A stretch of 64,000 nucleotides of DNA, from assembly GCA_947095585.1 (NCBI GenBank), contig OX352763.1:63831016-63895015 (forward strand), given 5' to 3'. Every line of letters begins with the position of its first letter. Within the stretch, counting starts at the first letter, position 1. Under the pieces are notes generated by a model. That model saw only the letters and a program-made list of their open reading frames with translations, had not been told where the DNA came from and ran no database searches. The translations under genes were made by a program, and so were the position numbers. Of this stretch, positions 30,687-42,170 are shown piece by piece. This stretch comes from Nephrocerus scutellatus. Taxonomy: Eukaryota > Arthropoda > Insecta > Diptera > Pipunculidae.

Positions 30687-31190
30687 AATAAAAGGCCCCG
30701 GGATCTGATAGGATCCCATCGGAACTGATAAAAATAAGAAGCCCCACATTACACCAAGCAATTCATGAAATAATAGTGCAAGTATGGGTGGTAGAAGCTT
30801 TGCCAGAAGACTGGTGAAGAGGCACCCTGTGCCCCATACATAAGAAAGGAGATATCACAAAATGCAGCAATTATCGTGGTATAACGTTGTTGAGTACCGC
30901 GTATGAGTTTTTCTCCGCTATCCATCAAGACAGGATAGCCCCATACGCTAAAGTCATCATTGGTCCAAACCAGTGTGGCTTCATCACAGGCAAATCGACA
31001 ACTGATCAGATTTACACCCTCAGGCAGGTGATGGAAAAATACCTAGAGTTTAAAAACTCACTACACCATCTTTTTATAGACTTTAAAGCCGCCTATTATA
31101 GCATAGCCAGAGTAGAACCAGTACTTACATATGGATCCGAGACTTAAGTGCTTAGCAAAAAGCATTCTGACCACTCGAATAAAAAAAATA
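30687..31190 (+). pseudogene. RTE-like LINE reverse transcriptase fragment
   Basis: Reading in sequence gives IPSELIKIRSPTLHQAIHE, EALPEDW then a stop, CSNYRGITLLSTAYEF, PYAKVIIGPNQCGFITGKST and LFIDFKAAYYS (motif A with the first catalytic Asp). It then jumps directly to RVEPVLTYGSET, a motif normally far downstream. The palm with the second catalytic pair is therefore deleted. The sequence style is that of RTE-clade elements. Confidence 0.7.
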
Positions 31191-31590
31191 AAATCTACCT
31201 AATAGTGCACAGCCAAAATTTTTAAATTTTATTAAAATCAGTGGCAATAGCAGAAAAATGATTTTTTTCTTGAAACTAAGAAATTTTTGTTTACATTAGA
31301 AGTACAGTGTAAAAGTGTAAGTTCTGACAAAGCATATTTAATTAAAAACCATTTATGTGAATTCAGAAAAAGTAGCGAAAATAAACACTTGTGTTGCACG
31401 GGAGCGCCATGGTGCAAAATTTTTAACTTAAAAGCAACAAAAGGAATTTTTAAAAAATAATTTTAAATTTCTTCAATTGCACTCGCAGAGAAAATAAAAC
31501 AACCCAAAAAAATTAAAATTGTTCGTGTAAATTCTCTAATTAGGGGATACACAACGTGCAAATTTTGAATAAAATCGGGTAAATTAAAAA
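31191..31590. other. AT-rich spacer, nothing recognised
   Basis: Low-GC DNA with poly-A and poly-T runs and no coding signal. The last part resembles the satellite monomers that follow. Confidence 0.4.
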
Positions 31591-32420
31591 AAAATAGTTT
31601 AGGAGCCCCCTATCCCGATCACTCAAAAACCTTACAAAAAGTGTTTCCATAGGAGATACACATGTGTATAAAATTTGAAGAAAATCGGGTACTTTTTTTA
31701 AAATTTTGTATGGATCCTTCCGACACCGGGGCCCGATTACTCCAAATTTTGTAAAAAAGGGTTGTTTATCGGATATATACATGCGTATAAACTTTTAAAA
31801 AGAAAAATTTTTTTGTATAAAATTTGTATGGGGGGCCCCGAAACCGAAAAAAAATAGTTTAGGAGCCCCCTATCCCGATCACTCAAAAACCTTACAAAAA
31901 GTGTTTCCATAGGAGATACACATGTGTATAAAATTTGAAGAAAATCGGGTACTTTTTTTAAAATTTTGTATGGATCCTTCCGACACCGGGGCCCGATTAC
32001 TCCAAATTTTGTAAAAAAGGGTTGTTTATCGGATATATACATGCGTATAAACTTTTAAAAAGAAACATTTTTTTGTATAAAATTTGTATGGGGGGCCCCG
32101 AAACCGGGGCCCGATCACTTTCAAATTTTTATAAAAAGTGTTGTCCATGGGAGTTAGACATGCATATAAAATTTAAAGAATTTTTTTTTTAAGAAAATTT
32201 GTATGGGTCCCCCCGACCCCGGGGCCCGATCACTTCCAAATTTTAACAAAAAGTGTTATCCATCGGATATACACATGCGTATAAAATTTGAAGAAAATCG
32301 GGTACTTGTTTTTATAAAATTTGTATGGGTGTTTTCCATCTGAGATACACATGCGTATAAAATTTGGTAAATATACAGTATAGCGTACAACGGTATTTTG
32401 ACCACTTCCCACGCCCACCG
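31591..32420. repeat. Satellite-like array of about 118-bp monomers
   Basis: The marker CCCGAT(C/T)AC occurs at about 31614, 31732, 31874, 31992, 32110 and 32224, a spacing of 114-142 bp. Monomers share GATACACATGTGTATAAAATT and AATTTGTATGGGGG-like blocks. On top of this, 31591-31850 is repeated as 31851-32110 with almost no change, a recent 260-bp duplication of two monomers. The short ORFs inside are repeats of each other. Confidence 0.85.
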
Positions 32421-33175
32421 CCCACTCACCAAAAAAGTGGGCAGGGTGTGGTGCAAACGCCCCATTTAGGAGGGAGGGGCTGCCAAAGTTTTGAGTATTT
32501 TTTTTAAAAATTTAATTTTCTAAGTAGTTTGTGGGGGATTTAGGGGTTAATTGGTACCATATGAAAGGTAATAAAATTACCGTTCTCTTTTTAAAAAAAA
32601 ATTAAGCCAATCAAACCCAAATCGGCAGCATTAGAATCAAAAAACTGACTTTTCCATAAAAGTTAAATAGTGGGCGTGTTTATAGGCAGGTGTAAATGTT
32701 GGTATTAAATTAAAGGTGAATAATAGTTCTACTTTTTCTAATTTTTATCATCGTGGCCCAATTTTAACGGAAGGTGTATCAATTTGTATTTGGTTTATGT
32801 GCAGTTTCATATGATTGAGTGGTATATCATATGAATCAGACTGGGAGCCCGCTTGCTCACTCCCTAAGGTCGCCGGCACTGGGTTTCCGAGTCCCTGCAC
32901 CGTAAAAAAAAGTCTCCTTCTGAGCCTTCCATGTCGGTTTTTCTATCGGGGGGGTCTTTCCCTTAGCATTTTAGATTGGTGGTAGGCAGCCGCTCCTAGC
33001 CTGGAGGACAGACGCTGATTAAGAAGCCGCCCAATGTGTGCTCGCGCTTGGATTTGTGTTCTAGTTTTGGTACGCGGGTGGTATTTTATTTCCCACCTAC
33101 CCGCCGATAGATCGGTTGGGGCATTCCCCTATCCGCCACTTAGGGACGCGCCTGATGGAAGACTAGCAACTCCAC
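32421..33175. other. Unassigned repeat-like region
   Basis: 32421-32800 is AT-rich with no gene. 32840-33175 is GC-richer (GGCAGCCGCTCCTAGCCTGG, CCGCCGATAGATCGGTTGGG) and resembles untranslated DNA of a transposable element, perhaps a LINE 3' end. I cannot name it. A 70-codon ORF at 33034-33246 has no domain. Confidence 0.4.
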
Positions 33176-34599
33176 ACAAGAAAGAAAATTCGTCCTTTAC
33201 ACCGATCACAAACCTCTCATTTACATCCACAATTGCAAGGACATAAGTTCAAGATTAATGAGGTATCGCCTACAACTTGAAGAATTTGACTACGAAATCA
33301 TACATAAGAAGGGCGAACAAAATACAAATGTAGATTGCCTCAGCAGAATTGCAAAAATGACTCTTCGATCATCTACTAAAGAGTCTACTAATTCTTGTAC
33401 CAATTCTCCTATATCGTTTACTAATTCTTGTACCAATTCTACTTAATCGTCTACTAATTCTTGTACAAATTTTCCTACATCGTTTACTAATTATTGTACC
33501 CATTCTACTAAATCGTCTACTAATTCTCGTACCAATTCTACTAAATCATCTACTAATTCTTGTACAAATTCTCCTACATCGTCTACTAATTATTGTACCA
33601 ATTCTACTATATCATCTACTAATTCTCTTGTACCAATTCACCTACTAATTCGTCTAATAAATCATCTACTAAATCGAATATTGAACCGACTTCAAACCCA
33701 TCCACCAGTCCTACTTCTTTCCCTAATTTGTGTCTAAATACGGTTCCAAATTCCTCTGCAAATTTATTAACTAATTCTTCCACCGATCGTGAACTTACAC
33801 GCGAAGAAATCAACACTATATTGAAAGAATTTCATCTAAATCCGATCAGAGGACACTGTGGCGTCAATAGGACTTTTACACGTATAAAAATGTATCCCAA
33901 ATGGAAAAACATGTTCCAAGATATTAAAAACTATACAAAAAATTGCGAACTCTGTCAGAAAAACAAAATCACCAAGTACACCATGAAACCTATGGTTACA
34001 ACCTCAACAGCCAATCCCTTTGAGAAAATCTAAATTGATATCGTTGGCCCACATCCTACTACATCCAACCATAAAAAATATCTTCTAACTTTCACTGACG
34101 ATTTAACTAAATACACTGACGCTATACCAATACCAAATCAAGAAGCCAATACTATTGCTGAAGCATTTGTAAAGGAAATAATCTTTCGCTTCGGTATCCC
34201 CAAATACGTTTTATCAGATCAAGGCCAAAATTTCTTAAGCGACATATTTAAAAATTACTAAACTCCAAACGTGTGCGTACCGGTCACAATCACGCAGTAT
34301 TTGTGCACAATACTACTCCAAATACCTCTACTTCTTTTACACATTTCGAGCTAGTATTCGGACGACAAGGCGATCTCCCGTCTAGCGTAACCAAAAACCC
34401 ACAAGTATACGCAAATGAGCTAAATTCAAGACTGCAACATCGCTAGGAAGAACCTATTTAAAAGTAAAGAATCTTCTAAAATACAATATGTTAAAAAACA
34501 AAATCCAGTTAACTTCACAGAAGGGAATCTTGTTTAACTAAAAAACGAGACGCCCTAATAATAAAAACAAAAAACTACTTCCCATATGGAACGGTTCAT
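33176..34599 (+). pseudogene. Gypsy RNase H-integrase fragment of a different family
   Basis: RNase H end: LYTDHKPLIYIHNCK and HKKGEQNTNVDCLSRI. A Ser/Thr/Asn-rich repeat follows (33380-33660). The integrase zinc finger is LKEFHLNPIRGHCGVNRT with CELCQKNK. Core: DIVGPHP with the first Asp just after a stop near 34031, then LSDQGQNFLS with the second Asp. A deletion at about 34260 removes the Glu, and the C-terminal part (HNTTPNTSTSFTHFELVFGR-like) follows with stops. It is cut at 34599 by the array LTR. The style is that of 17.6/297-type elements. Confidence 0.75.
33380..33660 (+). repeat. Minisatellite encoding a Ser/Thr/Asn-rich spacer
   Basis: About eight imperfect units of 33-36 bp with TCTACTAATTCTTGTACCAA. 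In frame they encode STNSCTNS-type repeats between RNase H and integrase. One unit carries a stop at 33444. Confidence 0.75.
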
Positions 34600-35206
34600 T
34601 GTAACGTTGCTGCTCGGGTGACGCTCGCCGGTCACCAGCGCGTGAGCAGACACAACGTTGGTACTGAGTACACAAAAAATGCGTTTTAGAAGAAAAAGTA
34701 GAAAATACTTTTATTCTCCTGGAGATGCACTTTTATACATGCGGGGTGTAGCTCAGTAAACAGCGCGTGAACAGACACAGTGTTGTTTTATGGAGTACCC
34801 TAGATGCATGTGTGCGGGAAAAAGCAATGATTTATTGCTTTAATAGTTCGGAATGAACGTTTGCCTTTTGACGAATTCCTTACGTTTTGTAGAGGTGTCA
34901 TATGAGGCGGAGATATTACCACGTAATGTAGAAGTCTCTTCCTCTGTTTGTGCTTATTTGAAATGCATGTTTTACATGCCCTGGTGTATTGAGTGGTTGG
35001 GAATTATTTTTCCGCCACTACCATACTGCACTTTGTAATTGATTTTGTGTTTTATTTTTATTTTTAGAGATTGGGTGTGTACATGTAATTGCGTTTGTGG
35101 TATATTTTGTATTAGAGATAGGGTGTGTACATGTAATTGAGTTTGTGGTATATTTTGTATTAGAGATAGGGTGTGTAACGAAGGTGAGTAATCAAACTTC
35201 GTTACA
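34600..35206 (-). repeat. Array LTR 1 (internally deleted)
   Basis: Plus-strand ends TGTAACGTTG and CTTCGTTACA. The 5' (plus) part jumps from GCCGGTCACC to AGCGCGTGAG, which removes about 480 bp compared with 62431-63519 and takes out two of the four hairpin modules. Left flank: gypsy fragment of another family. Confidence 0.85.
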
Positions 35207-35811
35207 TTCCCCTCCTACTTCGGGCTGCGGAAAGAGATATATTATATAATTCGGTGGTGTATATCTTATACTTCTAAATTGTATGTAATTATGGTTATTT
35301 ATAGCATTCGGTCGGGTGGTCTTTTTTTTCTTTTCTTTCTTTATTTGGGATTACCTTTATTTTTGTGTCAATCGCCGGCCCGAGTTACAAAGTTGAATAT
35401 GGGTATATAAAATATTTTTCAGTTTTTTTCTCATGTTTTTAGGTTGTTTTTTGATTTTCGGTTTTTTTTCTTCATGTTTCAGGTTTTTTTTTCCATTTTT
35501 TTTGGGTTTGTTTTTTTCCATGTATTCAGGTGTGTTTTTTTTTTTATTATTCAGGTTTTTTTTTGTTTTCTTGTTTTCGGTTTTTTTTTTTCTTTTTTAT
35601 ATTAAACGCATTTGTTTTCGGAACAATATATTTTGTAATAATAAAAAAAAATTCATAATAATAATAACCAAAAAAAATTTTCTGACAGTGTCAAAATATA
35701 TATTTTATGAAATATATAAAAATAAAAAAAATTCAATTTAATAAGTAATGACTAAAAATAGTGATAGTAACAAAAGTAAATAAAAATTCATAATAATAAT
35801 AAAAAATTCGG

Positions 35812-36496
35812 TTATTCCGGGAGCTGGATGCTGATGGTGTTGTTCCCCGTTGTTTTGAGGCAAATCTTGTTGTCTGCTCCTTTTGAACCATAGATGTGCC
35901 CATATGGGCCGATGAATCGGAACCTTTTCTTCCGGAGTGGGACCGTGATGCCTTTGAATGCCTCTGGGTCATACGGTTTGCTTTGGCTGATGGTGGTGAA
36001 CTCGGCTAGTGGTAGGAATTTTGTTTCTTGGGTGTCTGGGATCAGGGGTTGTTCTTCGGTGTAGGATTCTTCTGGTTGTTTGTTGTTGGTGCCTGGTTGT
36101 TCTTGTCGGACTATTGGGGAATTATTGATTAATTTATTTGGTAGTATGGGTTGGGGTGTGGCTAGGACGGTGGGTTGGTTTTTTGGGGTTGCTGGGTATT
36201 TTTCTGGGGCTTGGGAGGGATCTGGTTGGGTTGGTGTTGGATTTGGTACCGGGAGGAAAGGGACAGGAGCAGCTGCCGTTCCGGCCAGTCTTGGCACTAG
36301 CCTAGTCAAGTTTACCAACTCGTTGCTGGTAAGTGGCCGCTTTGGAGGCGGTGGCTGCTTCTTCCAGGCGCGATTTCGGTTGTGGTGCTGGACGGTCTTC
36401 TTCGGCGGTGGTGCTAGCACGGGACGTGGCTGGGTACATCGGTGGGTCCCAGGTGTTAAGCCGGCGTCGGTGAATTCGGTGAGGCGTTGTTGTCGG
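35812..36496 (-). pseudogene. Copy A pol C-terminal tail
   Basis: The tail reads from TEFTDAG through APPPKKTVQHHNRNRAWKKQ, PPPPKRPLTSNELVNLTRLV and a Pro/Gln-rich linker to the final domain KKRFRFIGPYGHIYG...LKTTGNNTISIQLPE. The last 202 codons are open. The junction to the protease lies near 36496. This tail follows integrase in a complete relative. Its role is unknown. Confidence 0.8.
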
Positions 36497-38345
36497 TCTG
36501 GCTGGTATGTGATTTTTCATACAGAGTTTTTGTATAGTTTTGCCTATACAGGATTTCCCTGCTCCGGTATCGATGATTGCGTTGTATTTCTGGTGAAATA
36601 GCTTTATGCGTAGGGTGTGTGAGGCCAGGTTTTAGTGGTGGTACTCGCCCCGCCCCGTCTAATGCCTCACGGAGGTGGACGGTTCGTTGGAGTTTTCCCG
36701 GAGTACAAGTACAACAGCGACTTTGTTTGCCGTTTATACCGCAGTGTGAGCAAAAGCGTCGGTGCGTTTGTTGACAGTGGTATCGGGTATGTCCTGGCTG
36801 GCCGCAAGTCCAGCAGCAGGTTTGGCGGTCATAAGCATTCGGTGCGGTTGGACGGGCGGTCTGGTGGTTCGGGTACATCGGATTGCTGGGTAAGTGCTGC
36901 GGGTATGTTGCATCGTTGGTTTTTTGTAAAAGTTGCGGATATGATGTATTAGTGGTATTCGGTGGGTGTTGTGGATGTGTTACATCGTTGGCATTCGGGT
37001 AATGCTGTGTATACGGTTTATGTTGTTATGTTGTTATGTTGTTATTCGGGAAGTGCTGTGGATGTGTTACATCGTTGGCATTCGGGTAATGCTGTGTATA
37101 CGGTATATGGTTGGTATTCGTTGTGGGCTGTGGATGTGTTACATCGTTGGCGTTCGGGTAATGCTGTGTATACGGTTTATTGTTGTTATTCGAGAAGTGC
37201 TGTGGAATTGTTACATCGTTGGCATTCGGGTAATGCTGTGTATACGGTATATGGTTGGTACTCGTTGTGGGCTGTGGATGTGTTACATCGTTGGCATTCG
37301 GTGAATGCTTGACTGGTCGAGCGGATCGCATTGGGGGTCGGTATGAATTTGTCTGCGGCTGGATCGCTGGGGTGGTGTGATGAAATGGCGGTGCGGTTGG
37401 ACGGACTGATGCGGTGGTTGGTCGGAATGGTGCTGGTCGTATTGGAGTTTGAACTGGGTGAGGGACTGGTTCCGTCACGAGACACTCGAAATCTTCGATG
37501 AGCGAAGTGAGTTCGGAGAGTGTGGTGAATTCCCTTCGCTTAATATAGTGTCGGTAATCTGGTCGGAGATTCTCGTAGATTCGGTTCAACTTTTCCTCAG
37601 GAGTGAGTGGGACGTGCCATCGCATTAGGGCTTGGATAAAGGTGATGTACTCTTTGCCTTTTTCTCGGCTATTCTGAGTTCTGTTTCTAATGCGATCTGC
37701 CAGTTGTGTTGCAAATCGTGGGGGAAGGAAGAAGCTTCGTAATTCTTCGCTGAAATTGTTCCAGGTATTCAAAAACTCCTTGTTGTTTCGATACCAGACT
37801 AGCGCGTTCCCTTTCAGAAGTTCAGGTAGGGTGCGGACTATACGGTCGAGTGGCAACTGGTAGCACTCCGCTAGCTCTTCCACCCTTTCTAAAAATTCGA
37901 GTGGATTGTTATTGCCACCCTCGAATCGCACGTTCCACTTTCTAACCTTGTCCATCACCTCTGCGTCGGATGGGTGATAGGTTAATACTCGTGGAAGGTT
38001 TTGATCTACTTGCGAGTAGGTTATGGTAGGAACGGTCGGCGGTTGCGTGGTTCTGGTTTTGTATTCCACGTTCGGCAGGTTACTGGTAGTTACGGGTACT
38101 TGTGAGTACGAAATCGTGGGGACATTGGATGACTGTGTTGCGGTAGCCTTTAATTCCAGTTTCGGTAGGATGTCAGCGCTGGTCGGTAATCCCATATTTT
38201 GTAAGTTATCGCATGATTTGCAATTTTTGAGTTCGGCTGATAGACGTTTTCTTAGTTCATCTACACCACCGGTGTGATTGATCCCACGACGATCCAATTC
38301 GTTGATTAACTCCTCTTTTCGGAGTGAGTATTTTGTGTTCCCCAC
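36497..38345 (-). pseudogene. Copy A gag and protease start
   Basis: 439 open codons (38345-37026) begin SLRKEELINELDRRGINHTG (SAP-like). The first codon is GTG created by the deletion, so the native start is lost. The capsid core contains VRKWNVRFEGGNNNPLEFLE, TLPELLKGNALVWYRNN, FFLPPRFATQLADRIRNR and YRHYIKRREFTTLSELTSL. The 24-residue repeats follow. A small TGTTATG expansion near 37020-37040 ends the frame. The next frame (36878-36456) holds the knuckle CWTCGQPGHTRYHC, FCSHCG and the start of the protease. Confidence 0.8.
36962..37312 (-). repeat. 72-bp repeats in gag linker, copy A
   Basis: Repeats of 72 bp (24 codons) alternate between two variants, HYPNANDVTHPQPTTNTNHI and HYPNANDVTHPQHFPNNNNK, so the higher-order unit is 144 bp. 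About five units are present, one disturbed. They lie between capsid and zinc knuckle. The plus-strand ORFs here are shadows. Confidence 0.85.
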
Positions 38346-38901
38346 AACGTTGGTACTGAGTACACAAAAAATGCTTTTTAGAAGAAAAAGTAGAAAATAC
38401 TTTTATTCTCCTGGAGATGCACTTTTATACATGCGGGGTGTAGCTCAGTAAACAGCGCGTGAACAGACACAGTGTTGTTTTATGGAGTACCCTAGATGCA
38501 TGTGTGCGGAAAAAGCAATGATTTATTGCTTTTATAGTTCGAATGAACGTTTGCCTTATGACGAATTCCTTACGTTTTGTAGAGGTGTCATATGAGGCGC
38601 AGAGGAGATATTACCACGTAATGTAGAAGTCTCTTCCTCTGTTTGTGCTTATTTGAATTGCATGTTTTACATGCCCTGGTGTATTGAGTGGTTGGGAATT
38701 ATTTTCCCGCCACTACCATACTGCACTTTGTAATTGATTTTGTTTTTTGTTTTTATTTTTAGAGATTGGGTGTGTATATGTAATTGCGTTTGTGGTATAT
38801 TTTGTATTAGAGATAGGGTGTGTACATGTAATAGCGTTTGTGGTATATTTTGTATTAGAGATAGGGTGTGTAACGAAGGTGAGTAATCAAACTTCGTTAC
38901 A
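38346..38901 (-). repeat. Array LTR 2 (truncated)
   Basis: It lacks the first half on the plus side (begins at CACAACGTTGGTACTGAG) and ends CTTCGTTACA at 38901. It still holds two hairpin modules. Confidence 0.8.
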
Positions 38902-38930
38902 TTCCCCTCCTACTTCAGGGTGCGGAAAGA

Positions 38931-40666
38931 GATATATTATATAATTCGGTGGTGTATATCTTATACTTCTAAATTGTATGTAATTATTGTTATATATAGC
39001 GCTCGGTCGGGTGGTCACTATCTTTTTTTTTTCTTTATTTGGGATTACCTTTATTTTTGTGCCAATCGCCGGCCCGAGTTACAAAGTTGAATATGGGTAT
39101 ATAAAAAAAATGTTTTCTTTTTTTCAGTATTTTTTTCTCATGTTTTCAGGGTTTTTTTCCCATTTTTTTTGGGTTTGTTTTTTTCCATGTATTCAGGTGT
39201 GTTTTTTTTTTTTTATTATTCAGGTTTTTTTTTGTTTTCTTGTTTTCGGTTTTTTTTTCTTTTTTATATTAAACGCATTTGTTTTCGGAACAATATATTT
39301 TGTAATAATAAAAAAAAATTCATAATAATAACAAAAAAAAATTTCCAAAAGTGTCAAAATATATATTTTATGAAATATATAAAAACAAAAAAAATTCAAT
39401 TCAATAAGTAATGACTAAAAATAGTGATAGTAACAAAAGTAAATAAAAATTCATAATAATAATAAAAAATTTGGTTATTCCGGGAGCTGGATGGTGATGG
39501 TGTTGTTCCCCGTTGTTTTGAGGCAAATCTTGTTGTCTGCTCCTTTTGAACCATAGATGTGCCCATATGGGCCGATGAATCGGAACCTTTTCTTCAGGAG
39601 TGGGACCGTGATGCCTTTGAATGCCTCTGATATATTATATAATTCGGTGGTGTATATCTTATACTTCTAAATTGTATGTAATTATTGTTATATATAGCGC
39701 TCGGTCGGGTGGTCACTATCTTTTTTTTTCTTTATTTGGGATTACCTTTATTTTTGTGCCAATCGCCGGCCCGAGTTACAAAGTTGAATATGGGTATATA
39801 AAAAAATTTTTTTCTTTTTTTCAGTTTTTTTTTCTCATGTTTTCAGGGTTTTTTTCCCATTTTTTTTGGGTTTGTTTTTTTCCATGTATTCAGGTGTGTT
39901 TTTTTTTGTTTTCTTGTTTTCGGTTTTTTTTTCTTTTTTATATTAAACGCATTTGTTTTCGGAACAATATATTTTGTAATAATAAAAAAAAATTCATAAT
40001 AATAACAAAAAAAAATTTCCGAAAGTGTCAAAATATATATTTTATGAAATATATAAAAACAAAAAAAATTCAATTCAATAAGTAATGACTAAAAATAGTG
40101 ATAGTAACAAAAGTAAATAAAAATTCATAATAATAATAAAAAATTTGGTTATTCCGGGAGCTGGATGGTGATGGTGTTGTTCCCCGTTGTTTTGAGGCAA
40201 ATCTTGTTGTCTGCTCCTTTTGAACCATAGATGTGCCCATATGGGCCGATGAATCGGAACCTTTTCTTCAGGAGTGGGACCGTGATGCCTTTGAATGCCT
40301 CTGATATATTATATAATTCGGTGGTGTATATCTTATACTTCTAAATTGTATGTAATTATTGTTATATATAGCGCTCGGTCGGGTGGTCACTATCTTTTTT
40401 TTTTTCTTTATTTGGGATTACCTTTATTTTTGTGCCAATCGCCGGCCCGAGTTACAAAGTTGAATATGGGTATATAAAAAAAATGTTTTCTTTTTTTCAG
40501 TTTTTTTTTCTCATGTTTTCAGGGTTTTTTTCCCATTTTTTTTGGGTTTGTTTTTTTCCATGTATTCAGGTGTGTTTTTTTTTGTTTTCTTGTTTCCGTT
40601 TTTTTTTTCTTTTTTATATTAAACGCATTTGTTTTCGGAACAATATATTTTGTAATAATAAAAAAA
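38931..40666 (-). repeat. Triplicated pol-end/3' UTR unit of about 0.7 kb
   Basis: Unit 1 38931-39628, unit 2 39629-40302, unit 3 40303-40666. Each starts GATATATTATATAATTCGG and units 1 and 2 end at GAATGCCTCT. Junctions fall at CCTCT|GATATATTA. Unit 3 is internally deleted from AATAATAAAAAA to CCTTTTCTTC. Units 1 and 2 each carry a copy of the last pol codons and the poly-T-rich untranslated region. The plus-strand Phe-rich ORFs are artefacts of T runs. Confidence 0.9.
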
Positions 40667-42170
40667 CCTTTTCTTCAGGAGTGGGACCGTGATGCCTTTG
40701 AATGCCTCTGGGTCATACGGTTTGCTTTGGCTGATGGTGGTGAACTCGGCTAGTGGTAGGAATTTTGTTTCTTGGGTGTCTGGGACCAGGGGTTGTTCTT
40801 CGGTGTAGGTTTCTTCTGGTTGTTTGTTGCTGGTGCCTGGTTGGTGTTGGCTTTGGTACCGGGAGGAAAGGGACAGGAGCAGCTGCGGTTCCGGCCAGTC
40901 TTGGCACTAGCCTAGTCAAGTTTACCAACTCGTTGCTGGTGAGTGGCCGCTTGGGAGGCGGTGGCTGCTTCTTCCAGGCGCGATTTCGGTTGTGGTGCTG
41001 GACGGTCTTCTTCGGCGGTGGTGCTAGCACGGGACGTGGCTGGGTACGTCGGTTAGTCCCAGGTGCTAAGCCGGCGTCGGTGAATTCGGTGAGGCGTTGT
41101 TGTCGGTCTTCCATCTCGATTGGTACTGGACTGGGTGTAATCGTGGGACAATTGAGTATACCTGACGTTTGATCGATTTCGTTCGGTGGCTGGTCAGGTA
41201 TTTGTTTACAGTCTTTTATATGGGTTGTAATAGTTTTTTTCTGGTCTCCTTCTAGGATGAATATTACTGGTGACACCCTTTTCCGTATACGGTAGGGGCC
41301 TATATATGTTGGTGCTAGCTTAGCAGCGAATTGTTGTGCGGCTGAAGAGAGTGGACGGTAGCGGTAATAAACCATCTCTCCTATGGATGGGCTCCATGGT
41401 CGACGGCGTGGATAGATGCAAGTTGGATATTGTCGGACAAATCGTGTCGTGTCACGAAATAAGCCGGGCCAATAGTAATTCTTTGCTATCCTGGCTATGG
41501 TTTTTGCAATCCCCATATGCCCTGCGGTCACGTTCGTGTGGTTTTCGAGTAACACTTGGTGGCGGAGCGGTTTCGGAATGCAAACTTTCCAAGCTGTTGG
41601 AGCGGTTTCGGTGTAGCATGTGGGGTTATAGATGTGTCGATACAGTGTACCATCTCGGGTTTGATATTCGGATTTTTCTTCTGGTTTTTCCTTTGTCATA
41701 GTTATCTTGGTATTGTACCATGGACAAGTTTCGGTTATGGGTAATATTAGTTTTATTGCTGTTTTTCTGGTCGGATGCCTTGATAGGACTTCTGCGGGGC
41801 TGGGTTCTGTATGAGCCGTTATGATATTTTCGCCCTGAATAATATTAAAACTGAATTTCGATAGGAAGTCCGTTCCGATCAGAAATTCGCCATTAGTTTC
41901 AGGAGGTATATAAATTCTTGTAAAAAGGTTCGATCTTTCCAACTTAATTCCAATGTGTATGCCTCACGAGCGGTGACGGTTCGGTTATCTGCCAAAGCGA
42001 AGGTGATTTCAATAGGTCGGGCTGGTATGTGATTTTTCATACAGAGTTTTTGTATAGTTTTGCCTATACAGGATTTCCCTGCTCCGGTATCGATGATTGC
42101 GTTGTATTTCTGGTGAAATAGCTTTATGGGTAGGGTGTGTGAGGCCAGGTTTTCAGTGGTGGTACTCGGG
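40667..42170 (-). pseudogene. Copy B pol remnant: protease, integrase zinc finger, C-terminal tail
   Basis: The 409-codon frame (41942-40713) begins at the end of the protease (LIGTDFLSKFSFN). It then goes straight to SEYQTRDGTLYRH, the region before integrase, so RT and RNase H are absent. The zinc finger keeps LLENHTNVTAGHMGIAKT, but the first Cys is Tyr (YPTC). Next comes a second deletion joining it to RRPWSPSIGEMVYYRYRP and YIGPYRIRKRVSPVIF, the integrase C-terminal domain. The tail follows and is disturbed near 40840 by a deletion. Upstream, IIDTGAGKS (near 42090) is the protease active site in another frame. Confidence 0.8.

Larger units (their letters stand above)
35207..38345 (-). 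mobile_element. Array copy A (short type)
   Basis: From polypurine tract (complement at 35207-35220) to a deletion junction in the gag start at about 38345. Protease is joined directly to the pol tail (junction at about 36496), so RT, RNase H and all of integrase are gone. The 5' leader, gag start codon and primer site are also deleted. The junction with LTR 2 is GAGTGAGTATTTTGTGTTCC. Confidence 0.85.

Noticed and set aside
31540..32042. Two near-identical minus-strand ORFs starting MYISDKQPFF
   Set aside because: They are by-products of the 260-bp satellite duplication.
36962..37312. Long plus-strand ORFs encoding HRWHSGNAVYTVYG-type repeats (also near 42453, 56790, 60677)
   Set aside because: They are antisense shadows of the 72-bp gag linker repeats, whose minus-strand frame continues into capsid and zinc knuckle.
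39621..40085. Plus-strand Phe-rich, membrane-like ORFs in the 3' UTR copies
   Set aside because: They result from T runs in untranslated DNA. They recur at every copy and have no start context or homologue.
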